Shown here: piece by piece, positions 35,360 through 45,156 of the stretch | How positions within the stretch are numbered: the first letter of the stretch is position 1 | Layout: every line of letters starts with the position of its first letter | Assembly (NCBI RefSeq): GCF_000383415.1 | Contig: NZ_KB911265.1 | Coordinates: forward strand, 22,062-86,061 | Reading direction: 5' to 3' | From: Hyphomicrobium zavarzinii ATCC 27496 | GTDB lineage: Bacteria; Pseudomonadota; Alphaproteobacteria; Rhizobiales; Hyphomicrobiaceae | Length of the DNA stretch: 64,000 bases | Translations under genes and position numbers: made by a program | The notes under the pieces: model-generated | Databases searched by the model: none | What the model was told of the DNA's origin: nothing | The model's input: the letters and a program-made list of their open reading frames with translations, nothing else

Positions 35360-36445
35360 TCAGATTTGCTTGGCGGCCCATTCGGCGGAGCGCGTGCCGG
35401 TCAGCTCCGAGAGCGTCCGCACGCCGCGCTCGGCGCACGCCTTCGCAAGATAGCTCGTGATGCGGCCGATGAGGCCGGGGCCTTCGTAGATCAGGCCCGT
35501 GTAGAGCTGCAGCAGCGTGGCGCCGGCCTCGATCTTGGCGAGCGCCGTCTCTCCGCTATCGATGCCGCCGATGCCGATCAGCGGCACCTTTCCGGCCGTC
35601 GCCTCGTAGACGCGCGCAAGCACGACCGTGGAACGATGGAACAAAGGGCGGCCGGAGAGTCCGCCCGCCTCACGGGCGGCCGGATCGGTCAGCCCGGGCC
35701 GGGCAAGCGTGGTGTTGGAGAGGGCGATGCCGTCGGCGCCGTGCCGCAGCAAGGCCGCCACGACCGGCTCCACCGCGTCCTCCGCGAGATCCGGGGCGAG
35801 CTTGACGACGATGGGGCGGCTTGGTGCGCCCAATGCCACCTTCGCCGCGCGGGCGGCCATGATGCGGCCCAGCAGCTCGTCGAGCGCATCGGGGGCCTGA
35901 AGGTCTCGGAGGCCGGGCGTGTTGGGCGAGGAAATGTTCACCGTGAAATAGCTGGCGACGCCGTAGAAGGCCTCGATGCCGGCCACGTAGTCGGCGGCAC
36001 GGTCGGTGCTGTCCTTGTTGGCGCCGATGTTGACGCCGACCACGCCACGGCGGGCGCGCGCGGTGAGGCGCTTCAGGGCGGCGGCGTGTCCGGCATTGTT
36101 GAAGCCGAGCCGATTTATGACAGCCCGCTCGGGGATAAGACGGAAGACGCGCGGGGCCGGATTTCCGCTCTGCGGGCGAGGCGTCGTGGTACCGACCTCC
36201 GCGAAGCCGCATCCGAGGCCGAGCACGGCATCCGCCACGCGCGCATCCTTATCGAACCCCGCGGCAATGCCGATGGGATTGGGAAGGTCGAGCCCCCATA
36301 GGCTGCATCTGAGAGCGGGGGCTTCAGTACCCGGGCAGCGCGGGTAGACTCCCAGCTCGAGCGCTCGCAGGGTCACCTCGTGCGCAACCTCGGGCTCGAG
36401 TGCGAACAAAACGGGACGAGCGAGGCCCGCGAGCGCGCCGATCAT
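35360..36445 (-). CDS. pyrD: Dihydroorotate dehydrogenase (quinone), class 2
   Basis: 361 residues. Fourth step of pyrimidine synthesis, oxidising dihydroorotate with FMN and passing electrons to quinone at the inner membrane. The class 2 catalytic Ser lies in NISSPNTPGL; the FMN sites IGIGGIDSGE and VNIGANKDS are present, and the N-terminal membrane-associating helix is there (LAGLARPVLFALEPEVAH). AGGAG precedes the ATG by eight bases. The ATG overlaps the stop of the DUF952 gene (ATGA), so the two are co-translated. Confidence 0.96.
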   Translation of the reverse strand: MIGALAGLARPVLFALEPEVAHEVTLRALELGVYPRCPGTEAPALRCSLWGLDLPNPIGIAAGFDKDARVADAVLGLGCGFAEVGTTTPRPQSGNPAPRVFRLIPERAVINRLGFNNAGHAAALKRLTARARRGVVGVNIGANKDSTDRAADYVAGIEAFYGVASYFTVNISSPNTPGLRDLQAPDALDELLGRIMAARAAKVALGAPSRPIVVKLAPDLAEDAVEPVVAALLRHGADGIALSNTTLARPGLTDPAAREAGGLSGRPLFHRSTVVLARVYEATAGKVPLIGIGGIDSGETALAKIEAGATLLQLYTGLIYEGPGLIGRITSYLAKACAERGVRTLSELTGTRSAEWAAKQI

Positions 36446-36783
36446 GATACGAGCTCCTGAGGTATCTGCGGCACGCCTTCGCCGTTCAGAGGCAAGGGGC
36501 GCTGCCACAGCGCGAGCGCTGTCGCCAGCTCTCCATAGAGATGCGGAAACAGCGCGCCCCCGCGGGACGGCTCCCAGACGAGCGCCGCACCCAGAGCTTT
36601 CTCATCGAATGCAACGAGCAGAAGATCAGCGACGCCTCTGAAATGCTTGGCGGCCGTGCCTTGAAGCTGCTCTGGCGCAGAAAAATGGATGAAGCCGTCG
36701 CGCATGTCGTCGGGGGAGCCACGGTACACGCCTTCGCGGCAGGCCTTCGCCCACGCTTCCTGCCCGACAATCTTGAAAATCAT
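36442..36783 (-). CDS. DUF952 family protein
   Basis: 113 residues, with the family landmarks DGFIHFSAPEQLQGTA and an ADP-ribosyl-transferase-like small fold suggested for this family; FPHLYGEL follows near the end. Function not established. It precedes and overlaps pyrD, an arrangement seen in other Hyphomicrobiales. Starting Met at 36783; the in-frame extension to 36816 is unlikely. Confidence 0.88.
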   Translation of the reverse strand: MIFKIVGQEAWAKACREGVYRGSPDDMRDGFIHFSAPEQLQGTAAKHFRGVADLLLVAFDEKALGAALVWEPSRGGALFPHLYGELATALALWQRPLPLNGEGVPQIPQELVS

Positions 36784-37119
36784 GATCCCGTCCGGTGTTG
36801 ATGACGCGCGCCGCACCGGTCGCGGATGCGAAGGGGCGCGGTAATGTTCCTATCCTTCACGTGGCAATACGCTACATTTATCCGCTCGTCTCCGGCCATC
36901 GATCTCGTGTACAATTCACCGGCAGAAACGTGGTAGCGGTCCCGGCTTGGCGGAGGGTTGCGGAGCGGGGTCATAGCACGTGCTGCGGGGGTTCTGCGCA
37001 ACCTCAAAATTCATTGCGAACGGCGATCCGAGGGACATTTTCCAGTCCTGCCCGTGGTGCGCGCGTCACGGGATGGAGAGGTTTGTTTTTCACGATACGG
37101 GAAGGCGAGGACGTTCTGC
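36784..37119. promoter_or_regulatory. Divergent intergenic region
   Basis: 336 bases between DUF952 and the GmrSD-like gene. It should hold both promoters; nothing distinctive was seen. Open frames reach back to 36958 in the frame of the nuclease gene but have no ribosome site. Confidence 0.4.
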
Positions 37120-38757
37120 GTGCACGAGGTTATTTCTGTCGGCGTCGTATCGCTCCAGGATCTTTTTTCCGACGCCTACCACTTCAGGCTCCCGTACTTC
37201 CAGCGTGCCTACGCGTGGCAGACCGCCGAGATCGGCCGTCTTCTGTCCGACATTACGGGCGCCATGCGCGCCAACCAAGGCCAGCGCGGCTACTTCCTCG
37301 GCAAGCTGATGGTGGCGAAAAAACAGGGGCAGCCTGAGACGGCGCTCGTCGACGGGCACCAACGCGTGATGTCGCTCACCCTGCTGTTTGCCGTGCTGCG
37401 CGATCTCGAAAGCGATCCGGTTCTGCAGAGCAAGCTCAACGGTTTCATCCGCGGCAAAGACGTGCGCCTCAGTCCGCAGGACGCCATGGCGCTCTCCTGC
37501 GAGCGCTTCGTGCAGACGCCTGGCTCCACGACGGTGGACCCCGAGGACGACTTCGACGCGCTGTCGGAGACCGAGCGGAACGTCATCGAGAACCGCAACT
37601 ATCTTCGCGCCGAGCTTTCGAGCTTGGAGTACACGCCGGAAGTCAGGCGCGCGCTCGTCACCTACCTGGCGGAGAGATGCTGTGTCATCGTCGCCTCGGT
37701 CGAGGACGAGGAGGAAGCCTGGTCGTTCCTTCGCACGGAGGAGGAGACGCGCGTCGATTTCAGCAAGTCCGATCGCGCGAAGTTCAGCCTGCTTTCCATC
37801 GTGCCGCCGCCCGAGCGCGCAGACTGTCAGAAAATCTGGGAAAGCTGCGAATCCATCCTCAGCGCGAACGACATGCACGCGCTGCTCGGCCATCTGCGCA
37901 CTCTCAAAAGGAGAAAGAGCAGCGGCAAGCCGATCGAGATCGACATCGCGGAGGCTTATACGTTCAACGTCGCAGGCGCCGGCCGCACGTTCCTCGAAGG
38001 TACGCTGAAGCCCGCCGCGGAACGGCTCGCGGTGCTGCGACGGACCAGCGACCGCAAGGATGCACGAAAGCTGCCGGCGCTTTCAGAGCGGCTCGGCTGG
38101 ATCGATCCGCAGCTCTGGGTTCCGGCGGCGCTGCTCTGGCTCGAACGGCCGCGCGATCAGGAAGAGACGCTGCTCTTCTTCAAACGGCTCGAGCGGCTGG
38201 TCTGGATGATGAAGATCGCGGGCTTCGATCCCACGAAACAGCACAACCGCATCCTGCAGCTCCTCGGCGAAATCGAGCGTGTGCCCACGGTCTCGCAGAT
38301 GCGCGAGCTCGACATGACGTCGACCCTGCGCGACATGGCGATCTCCAACCTGCGCAGCACGTCGTTCGATGCCAAGCACTACAGCGGGCGCGTGCTGCGG
38401 CGCATCAGCATCGCGCTCGGACAGGACCCGGGGCCCATCGATCGCAGCGCGCTCACCATCGAGCACGTCCTGCCACGCGGCTTCGCCGTAAAGAGCGGCT
38501 GGCGGAAGCACTTCCCATCCGCACGCTCGGTCAAGGACTATTCCCACCGGCTCGGCAATCTCACGCTGCTCTCGCCCGAGGACAATCAGAAGGCAGATAC
38601 GCTCGAGTGGGAGACCAAGCGCTCGATCCTGTCGCGGTCGCCCTATGTGCTCTCCAAGCGGCTCGCGGAGGCGGCGGACTGGACGCCCGCGCAGATCCTC
38701 GGGCGCACCGAGGAGCTGATCGGCATCCTGTTCAAGGACTGGGACATCAAGTTCTAG
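37120..38757 (+). CDS. GmrSD-like DUF262/DUF1524 nuclease
   Basis: 545 residues from a GTG start (GAGGA nine bases ahead; an ATG at 36958 would add 54 poorly conserved residues). The N-terminal DUF262 (ParB/Srx-like NTPase) shows PYFQRAYAW and LVDGHQR at 78-82, where most relatives have DGQQR. The C-terminal DUF1524 HNH-type domain has EHVLPRG (His449) and HRLGNLTLL...N (476-489). This pairing is that of GmrSD/BrxU type IV enzymes that cut modified DNA. It stands alone between DUF952/pyrD and lysK, with no methylase or BREX gene. Anti-phage defence is likely but inferred. Confidence 0.83.
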   Translation: MHEVISVGVVSLQDLFSDAYHFRLPYFQRAYAWQTAEIGRLLSDITGAMRANQGQRGYFLGKLMVAKKQGQPETALVDGHQRVMSLTLLFAVLRDLESDPVLQSKLNGFIRGKDVRLSPQDAMALSCERFVQTPGSTTVDPEDDFDALSETERNVIENRNYLRAELSSLEYTPEVRRALVTYLAERCCVIVASVEDEEEAWSFLRTEEETRVDFSKSDRAKFSLLSIVPPPERADCQKIWESCESILSANDMHALLGHLRTLKRRKSSGKPIEIDIAEAYTFNVAGAGRTFLEGTLKPAAERLAVLRRTSDRKDARKLPALSERLGWIDPQLWVPAALLWLERPRDQEETLLFFKRLERLVWMMKIAGFDPTKQHNRILQLLGEIERVPTVSQMRELDMTSTLRDMAISNLRSTSFDAKHYSGRVLRRISIALGQDPGPIDRSALTIEHVLPRGFAVKSGWRKHFPSARSVKDYSHRLGNLTLLSPEDNQKADTLEWETKRSILSRSPYVLSKRLAEAADWTPAQILGRTEELIGILFKDWDIKF

Positions 38758-38767
38758 AGCCGGCCGC

Positions 38768-40432
38768 TCACACCTTCTCGCTCGCGACCAGTTCGCCGTT
38801 CAGCGCCGAGGCGATGAGCGCGCGCGTCTCGGGGATGCCGTAGAGCGCGATGAACGAGCCGAAGCGCGGACCCCGGCTTTCGCCAAGCAGGATTTCGTAG
38901 ATAGTGTTGAACCAGGCATTCGACACGCCGGGCCTTTCGGGCGTCGCGCCCTTGGCGGCGAAATCCTGATAGCGGGGTACCGCGCGGCCCACGTCGTAGA
39001 GAAGGGTCTGGAGATCCTCGGCGCTCGCGTCCGCGGGCGCCTTGGCGAGTGCGTCCGACAGGGCCTGGAGCGCGACGCGCTCCTCCTCGTCGGCGGCGCG
39101 GTAGCGCTTCCGGGGCTTCACGAAGTCCGCGTAGTAGCTCACGGCATAGCCGACGAGCTTGTCTAGCAAGGGATAGGCTTCCGGCGTCGCATCGGGGAAA
39201 TGGCGCTTGATGAAGCCCCACAGAACCGATTTGTCGGAGGTATTCGACACCGCGACCAGGTTGAGCAGCAGCGCGAACGTGACGGGGGTGTCTCCCTTCG
39301 GCGGCTGGCCGCCGTGAATGTGCCAGACGGCGTTGTCGAGGCGCGCCTTGGCGTCCTGCCGCGGATAGGCGGCGAGCAGTTGAAGGTATTCGTCCACGGC
39401 GCGCGGGATGACGTCGAAGTAGAGCTTCTTGGCGCTGCGCGGCTTCTGGAACATGAAGAGCGCGAGGCTCTCGGGCGAGGCGTAGGTGAGCCACTGATCG
39501 ATCGTGATCCCGTTGCCCTTGGACTTCGAGATCTTCTCGCCGTTCTCGTCTAGGAACAGCTCGTAGACGTAGTGCTCGGGCGCGACGCCGCCCAGAATCT
39601 CGCAGATGCGATCGTAGATCGGCGCGTTGGTCTGGTGGTCCTTGCCGAACATCTCGAAATCGACGTCGAGGGCCGCCCAGCGCATGCCGAAATCCGGCTT
39701 CCACTGAAGCTTCACGTGCCCGCCCGTCACGGGCACGGTGACGTCGCGGCCGTCCTCGTCGGCGAAGGTGACGGTGCCCGCCTTCGCATTCACCTCCTTC
39801 ATCGGCACATAGAGCACGCGGCCGCTGGTGGGCGAAATCGGCAGGAAGGGGCTGTAGGTCTCGCGCCGCTCCGCCCCGAGCGTCGGCAGCATCACGGCCA
39901 TGATGTCGTCGTAGCGCTCGACAGCTCTGAGCAGGACCTCATCGAAGCGGCCGGACTTGTAGTAGTCGGTCGCGCTCGCGAACTCGTAGTCGAAGCCGAA
40001 GGTGTCGAGGAAGCGGCGGAGCATGGCGTTGTTGTGGTCGCCGAAGCTCGCGTAATCGCCGCCGAATGGATTGGGCACCGAGGTCAGCGGCATCTGCAGA
40101 TAGGGCTCGAGGAACGCGCGATCCGGAACGTTGTCCGGAATCTTGCGCATGCCGTCCATGTCGTCGGAGAAGCAGAGAAGCCGCGTCTTGATCTTACCGC
40201 CAGTCAGCGCCTCGAATGCGCGGCGCACCATGGTGGTGCGCGCCACCTCGCCAAAGGTACCGATATGCGGCAGGCCGGAGGGGCCGTAGCCGGTCTCGAA
40301 AAGCACCGCCTTGTCCGCGCCAGCCTTGCGCTTCTCGATCCGCTTGATCAGCCGGCGCGCCTCCTCGAACGGCCAGGCCTTCGCGTCGCCCAGGGCGGCG
40401 GCAAGGGTGGGATCGAGAAGAGCTTCTGACAT
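38768..40432 (-). CDS. lysK: Lysine--tRNA ligase, class I
   Basis: 554 residues, of the archaeal-type class I LysRS found in many alphaproteobacteria. HIGH-type motif HIGT at 56-59 and KMSKS-type KISKSKGNG at 300-308. Its stop is ten bases from the end of the convergent nuclease gene. The upstream unknown secreted protein is on the same strand 101 bases away. Confidence 0.96.
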   Translation of the reverse strand: MSEALLDPTLAAALGDAKAWPFEEARRLIKRIEKRKAGADKAVLFETGYGPSGLPHIGTFGEVARTTMVRRAFEALTGGKIKTRLLCFSDDMDGMRKIPDNVPDRAFLEPYLQMPLTSVPNPFGGDYASFGDHNNAMLRRFLDTFGFDYEFASATDYYKSGRFDEVLLRAVERYDDIMAVMLPTLGAERRETYSPFLPISPTSGRVLYVPMKEVNAKAGTVTFADEDGRDVTVPVTGGHVKLQWKPDFGMRWAALDVDFEMFGKDHQTNAPIYDRICEILGGVAPEHYVYELFLDENGEKISKSKGNGITIDQWLTYASPESLALFMFQKPRSAKKLYFDVIPRAVDEYLQLLAAYPRQDAKARLDNAVWHIHGGQPPKGDTPVTFALLLNLVAVSNTSDKSVLWGFIKRHFPDATPEAYPLLDKLVGYAVSYYADFVKPRKRYRAADEEERVALQALSDALAKAPADASAEDLQTLLYDVGRAVPRYQDFAAKGATPERPGVSNAWFNTIYEILLGESRGPRFGSFIALYGIPETRALIASALNGELVASEKV

Positions 40433-40533
40433 GAACGGGAGCTTTCGGAATTGGACGACAGGTGCGGCAAATCAAAACGGCGAGGCCGCAACCTATGGGG
40501 CGCGGGAAACCGCGTCAATTGCCGGGCGGCGGA

Positions 40534-42339
40534 TCAGGCCGGCGTCTGGGCGGGGCCTGCCGGGCGGCGCGGCCGGAACAGGCGCCTTATCATCAGCAGC
40601 ACGAACAGAAACGCGACACCCAGCGCGCCGACCAGGAGGGGGTGCTTCTCCCAGATGAGCACGGGAGAGATGCGCCCGTCCCAGGCGGCCTTGGCGTCGT
40701 CCAGGATGAGCTCCGGATTGCCCCCGCCATCCCGCAACATCATATCAACGGCGCGTGCCTGATCCTTGCTCGCCAGTACGGCTTCTCGCACGCGCGGCGA
40801 GGCGAGGCTCTGCATCTTGGCGGGCGTTGCCGCGACGGCGGACAGCACGCGTGCGCGCGGCTCCGGCTCGAGGCCGTCCAGGTAGCGCGCGAGCGTCTCC
40901 AGCTCCGATTCCGAAAAGCTGCGGGCGAGACGCTTCAAATCCTCGGTGCCAAGACCGAACAGGCGATCCCTGGCTTCCGGCTGGAGGCCAGCGAGGCGGG
41001 TGATCGCGACGTGATCGTCGAGCTTCAAGAGCGTGGATAGAGTGGTGCGGGTGAAGCCCGAGGGCGCGGCGCGGCGGTAGATCTCATGCTCCAGAACCCT
41101 GGGAAGCTGGTCTCCGGCGAGGGCCGACCATCCGAGCGCCGCATCGATGGATCGCGTGTCGCGCGCAATGGCCATGGCGGGCTCGGGCAGGAAACGGACC
41201 GCCTCGTTCAGGGTGCCATCGGAGAGGCGCTTCAGGACGCCCTGCTCGCCGTCCGAAGCGAGCACCAACGCGACGACCTCGTCCAGACGCGCCAATTGCT
41301 CGGGCTTCACGGTATCGAGGAACGTGCGGAACCCCTCGTTCTTCTCCGCGATCTCGAGGGCTTTCTGGTGCGCCCTGCGGAAACCCTGCCAGATCTCGAC
41401 GACGCGGTCGGCGGACTTGGCGGCGATCTCGTGCAGGTGCGCGTTGATCTGCTCGCCGATGGTCTTCGCGAGCTCTGCTTTCACCATGTCCTTCGTGGCG
41501 TCGGACTTCATCTCGTCGGAAATGATGGGAAGCACGCCATTGCGCAGCTCCCAGATGTCCTTGGCGACGAGAACGAGGCCGACGCCGCCTGCCGCGACGG
41601 AGACGAGGCGGGCGAGGATGCTGCCGGCGAGCCGCTGGCCGACACGCGCGGCGATATTCGCGAGCTGACGGCGGACGAGAAGAATTGCGGCGCCGGCGAT
41701 GCCCTGGCTCGACTGCTGAATGACAGAGCCGGACGATATGGTCGCGCGGCCGGCGACGCTCTCGAGGCCGAAATCCCGCTCCACGTCGGTCGTGACCACT
41801 CCCGCAACGGTCGCGCCGTAGCGCTTACCCAGGAACGCGCGCAGGCATTCGAGCGACGGGCCGACGGCATCCTGGCTCGCCAGCTCCAGCGTGCGGCCCA
41901 CCTCGTTGCCGACACCGGTCGCAAGACTTTCGATGGCGGATTTCATGGCGTCCGAGCGATAGACGCGCTCAGCGACGGCGGTCGAGATCTCTTGCGCCTT
42001 CTCGGAATTGATCAACGACTGAGCGAGCCCCGCCCAGCTCGTTTCGCTGCGCACTTCCTCAATCGCGAGATCGACGCGCTTGGCGAGCAGCTCATCCATG
42101 CCGAGACGGCGCCACTGGCCATCGACGGACGCGCGATAGTCGAACGATTTCACGCCGGCTTCGAGCGCCTTCAGCGACAGAGTTTCGATTGAGCTGCGAA
42201 AGCCGGCCTCGTCGGCCGCCTGACACGCCTCATAATCGGCGCGCGTCATCGGAGGAGCGGCTAAAACCGGGGACGCGGCGTGCGCTGTCATCGCCACCAC
42301 AAGCAGCGCAGAGACAGCAGGACGCAAAAAAGCAGACAA
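40534..42339 (-). CDS. Large secreted/membrane protein of unknown function
   Basis: About 601 residues. A signal peptide (RPAVSALLVVAMTAHAASPVLA) is followed by a helical region (about 30-210), a Gly/Ala/Val-rich hydrophobic stretch (about 215-265), a long helical domain with HEAT-like Leu spacing (about 280-550), and a C-terminal membrane segment (about 565-585) with an RRLFRPRRP tail. Both natural starts are TTG; I chose the one at 42339 because GGAG lies seven bases ahead. No family recognised. Confidence 0.7.
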   Translation of the reverse strand: MSAFLRPAVSALLVVAMTAHAASPVLAAPPMTRADYEACQAADEAGFRSSIETLSLKALEAGVKSFDYRASVDGQWRRLGMDELLAKRVDLAIEEVRSETSWAGLAQSLINSEKAQEISTAVAERVYRSDAMKSAIESLATGVGNEVGRTLELASQDAVGPSLECLRAFLGKRYGATVAGVVTTDVERDFGLESVAGRATISSGSVIQQSSQGIAGAAILLVRRQLANIAARVGQRLAGSILARLVSVAAGGVGLVLVAKDIWELRNGVLPIISDEMKSDATKDMVKAELAKTIGEQINAHLHEIAAKSADRVVEIWQGFRRAHQKALEIAEKNEGFRTFLDTVKPEQLARLDEVVALVLASDGEQGVLKRLSDGTLNEAVRFLPEPAMAIARDTRSIDAALGWSALAGDQLPRVLEHEIYRRAAPSGFTRTTLSTLLKLDDHVAITRLAGLQPEARDRLFGLGTEDLKRLARSFSESELETLARYLDGLEPEPRARVLSAVAATPAKMQSLASPRVREAVLASKDQARAVDMMLRDGGGNPELILDDAKAAWDGRISPVLIWEKHPLLVGALGVAFLFVLLMIRRLFRPRRPAGPAQTPA

Positions 42340-43218
42340 CGGCAAACTCCACGAAGTGCCGGGGCGGCCCGTGCTCCCCGAGCGGCGTTCAGCCCGCCTC
42401 CTGGAGGCGTTTCACGCTCCGCGTGCCGACCCGCGTTCACTATACGCGGCGAACCCTCACCCGCTAGTGACATTTCGGCAATGCTGGGTGAGGCCGATGC
42501 GCCATTCACGCGCGTCTGGAACGCCACACCGGGCGGCCAAAACACCCCAATACTTGCACTATAACTTTGGTCGATAACGCTGGTGCGACAATCTGGCAGG
42601 CTCCATCTTTCTCCTTTGATATCCCCGGCCATTTCCGGCTGAAAGACAATCCCATGCTCCGTAATATGAAAACAATTGCGATGGGAGGCGAGCCGATCAT
42701 CCGTTAACGACACACGCCGCGTCACATTTCTGCCGTACCCAGCGCAGAGTAGGGCAGCGGCCACGCCTCACAGGCGGCCTTGCCGATCCGGCCTCGCGTG
42801 ATATTTCACTCGAAGTCTGATCAGCAAGCTCCGATTGTGACGGCTCTTATTTACCTTGCGACCGATAGCCCCATAGGCAAGCTAGGTCTGAGAGTTGCAG
42901 GTAAGGGCCATGAACGGCCAGCCTGTGCGGGAACGCGGACCGACCGTCATATTTCGATGTGTCCCACCGGGCTCCGCGCCGCGGCTGGATTAGCGGAATA
43001 TTTCCGATTGGAGAGGCTATAGAAGTTCTTTAGGCCCGAGCTCAGGAAACATGGCCGTTTAATTAGCGTGCATCACGCCATTAAATGCGGCACGGCGAGG
43101 AAACCGGAGGATCTCTATCTCGTCTGTATTAATTCGGGAGGCCGACTCTGTGCTTGGCAATTTCGAATTAATCGGCTTTATTTCCTTTTGGAGTGCAACA
43201 GCGAGTTAACCTAACTGC
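42340..43218. other. Long non-coding stretch with structured 3' part
   Basis: 879 bases without a credible gene. A 158-codon frame on the minus strand (42288-42764) overlaps the start of the secreted protein gene and shows no family likeness. From about 42780 on, AT content is higher than in the genes around. Inverted repeats cluster near its end (42994-43006, 43058-43085, 43128-43176). Confidence 0.6.
43058..43176 (+). promoter_or_regulatory. Structured leader upstream of the hydrolase gene, possible cis-RNA
   Basis: First a hairpin TTTAAT-ta-GCGTG-cat-CACGC-c-ATTAAA (43058-43085). Then ATTAATTCG (43128-43136) can pair with CGAATTAAT (43164-43172), while GCCG (43141-43144) can pair with CGGC (43173-43176): an interleaved order that would form an H-type pseudoknot ending 42 bases before the ATG. 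Function not known. Confidence 0.35.
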
Positions 43219-44097
43219 ATGATCAAGAAAGAAAAAATCAATGCCTACCGCGACAGCCTGGTGATCCCGGGCGGTAAGGTGGGCGTGCTTTTGGTGCATA
43301 GCCTCGGTGGCAATCCAATCGAATTGCGGTTTGTTGCTCAAGGACTTGCGCGCCAGGGTTACACTGTTTATTGCCCTCTCATCCCCGGTCTCGGCGGTGG
43401 CACTGATACGTCCGGTCTTTCGTCCTGGCAGGATTGGTATGCGGCGCTCGAAGCTGCGCACGACGAGCTCAAGGCGCATTGCGACGTGATCATCGTCGGC
43501 GGCATTTCTGCCGGCTCCATGCTTTCGCTGAGGCTTGCCCGCGAGCGCAAGGACGAGGTGCACGGTCTTCTGCTGTTCGCTCCGACCATCTGGCCCAACG
43601 GCTGGGCCATTCCGCTTCATTTCAACCTGTTCGGCCTCGTCTATCACAAGTGGGTAGCATCGCTGATGCGTCTGCAGCAGCGCGCGCCTTACGGCATCAA
43701 GGACGAGCGGATCCGGAATTTCGTCATCGAGTCCTTCAAGAGCGAGGGACGCCCGATGGAAGATCTTTTCGGACGCGGCGGCGGCCTCGTCTGGGAATTC
43801 AAGGCGCTTGCCCGCGACGTGCGGCGCCGGCTCAGCGAGATCCCGCATCACGCGGCGATCTTCCATCCGCGCGAGGACGACCAGAGCGACATCTCGAACG
43901 CCTTCAAGCTGCAGCGCAAGCTCGGCGGCGTGGTGGAGATGACCGTTCTCGACGACAGCTATCACATGGTCACGCTCGACCGTCAGCGCTCGATCGTGGT
44001 CGATCGCACGGTGGAGTTCGTGCAGCGCCTGACGCAGAAGATCGAAGAAAAGGCCGCCGTTGCGCGCCTGGTCCAGAACAAGGGCGTCGCTGAATAA
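43219..44097 (+). CDS. Alpha/beta hydrolase (carboxylesterase/monoacylglycerol lipase type)
   Basis: 292 residues. Nucleophile Ser97 in GGISAGS, oxyanion region LLVHSLGGNP (24-33), catalytic His249 in DDSYHMV, and Asp220/221 in HPREDDQSD as the acid. The layout matches Est30-like carboxylesterases. No signal peptide, so cytosolic. No ribosome site lies directly ahead of the ATG and an in-frame stop sits 9 bases upstream, so the start is forced; translation may depend on the structured leader. Confidence 0.88.
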   Translation: MIKKEKINAYRDSLVIPGGKVGVLLVHSLGGNPIELRFVAQGLARQGYTVYCPLIPGLGGGTDTSGLSSWQDWYAALEAAHDELKAHCDVIIVGGISAGSMLSLRLARERKDEVHGLLLFAPTIWPNGWAIPLHFNLFGLVYHKWVASLMRLQQRAPYGIKDERIRNFVIESFKSEGRPMEDLFGRGGGLVWEFKALARDVRRRLSEIPHHAAIFHPREDDQSDISNAFKLQRKLGGVVEMTVLDDSYHMVTLDRQRSIVVDRTVEFVQRLTQKIEEKAAVARLVQNKGVAE

Positions 44098-44131
44098 GCC
44101 GACGCACGTTCGAATAAAAGGACCTTCAAAC

Positions 44132-44173
44132 GAAAAAGGCCGGGTGCATCACGCATCCGGCCTTTTCTGTTTC
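44132..44173 (+). terminator. Intrinsic terminator of the hydrolase gene
   Basis: AAAAGGCCGGGTGC...GCATCCGGCCTTTT followed by CTGTTTCTTTT; one G-T type mismatch in the stem. The A-rich 5' side could let it act on the minus strand as well. Confidence 0.88.
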
Positions 44174-44253
44174 TTTTGCCAAAACATCCCGCGTTCTTTT
44201 GGGGCCTTCACCGGGACGTTGCGGCGGACATGCCGCCGTCATCCCGGGCCGGC

Positions 44254-44772
44254 TCAAGCGGGAGGAGGAGGCGCACCTTCACAACGCTGAAGATCGTCCG
44301 GGGCTTTGGTCCAGGTGAACGACTTCCCGAGCATCTTCACGCCGAGATAGCCGGTCACGACCAGTTTGTCGGCCTGCGCCAGCTTGAGAGCGGAGCTGTA
44401 GGTTTTGCCGGTCTTCGGATCGTAGATCTGGCCGCCGTCGAAAGTGCCATCCGACATCAATCCGAGCCCCCACAGGATCGGAAGGCCGCAGATCGGACGG
44501 CCTTGCATCTGGGCGTTGGGGTTGTAGCGATCGTGCTTCGGTACGCCCTCGGCATTCAAGGGCTCCTTAAGCCAGACGATACGGCCGCAGAGGCGATTGG
44601 GGTTGTCCGTGCAGATGTAGATCTCGACGGCGCCCTGGCCGCTGTCATCGATCCAGACTCCAAGCTCGGGGCGGGCTGCAGCGCTTTCGGAGGCGAGTGC
44701 AACCAGACCCACGACGAACGCCGGGACGAGCCGCGCAGTAAGACCCGCAAGGGCCAGAATTCTCTCTTTCAT
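44254..44772 (-). CDS. DUF2147 family secreted protein
   Basis: 172 residues: signal peptide (LVPAFVVGLVALASESAAA) and a DUF2147 beta-barrel domain (GVWIDDSGQGAVEIYIC...LCGRIVWLKEPL...DGGQIYDPKTGKTYSS...KSFTWTKA). Periplasmic, function unknown. Start at MKERIL; the frame to 44898 overlaps the divergent promoter region and has no support. Confidence 0.88.
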   Translation of the reverse strand: MKERILALAGLTARLVPAFVVGLVALASESAAARPELGVWIDDSGQGAVEIYICTDNPNRLCGRIVWLKEPLNAEGVPKHDRYNPNAQMQGRPICGLPILWGLGLMSDGTFDGGQIYDPKTGKTYSSALKLAQADKLVVTGYLGVKMLGKSFTWTKAPDDLQRCEGAPPPPA

Positions 44773-45156
44773 GAGGGACCTAATAGCTTGTTTATGCTGC
44801 TTGCCAAAAAGCACCCGCGCCGAACTGTCGGTTCGTCGCAGGACGTCGACTCTGCAATCAAAAACGGCAAAAACACGGAGTAAACCGTTATTGATCAAGT
44901 GCCGAGGCTCATCAAGAGGGCAGAGAAAAGACTTACCATCTTTCTGCCCTAACGCTTTGATTTGAAACCTTTGACGCTACAAGGGTAGTGTGTGCCACGT
45001 CCAAAACCTATATACCGTCTCATTAGACGGCCTACGTCAGAATGATAAGCGGCGGGCGGGCATTATTAGACTTCGGCGCTTGCAGCACGCCCGATCCAAG
45101 TCCGACGTACTTCAAGGCGCGCTCCAACCCTGGCAACCCGATCGGCTCTCGAGACG
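44773..45156. promoter_or_regulatory. Divergent intergenic region with a strong hairpin
   Basis: 384 bases between DUF2147 and the ABC permease. It contains the AGGGCAGA hairpin at 44917-44950 and AT-rich patches (about 44850-44900, 45000-45030) that likely carry promoters. Confidence 0.5.
44917..44950. promoter_or_regulatory. Inverted repeat in the divergent region
   Basis: AGGGCAGA(GA)AAAGA - loop - TCTTTCTGCCCT, twelve paired bases with a two-base bulge. It could be an operator or an RNA hairpin. Confidence 0.45.

Noticed and set aside
42288..42764. Minus-strand frame of 158 codons in the long non-coding stretch
   Set aside because: Overlaps the start of the secreted protein gene, has no ribosome site and no family likeness, and its composition changes along its length.
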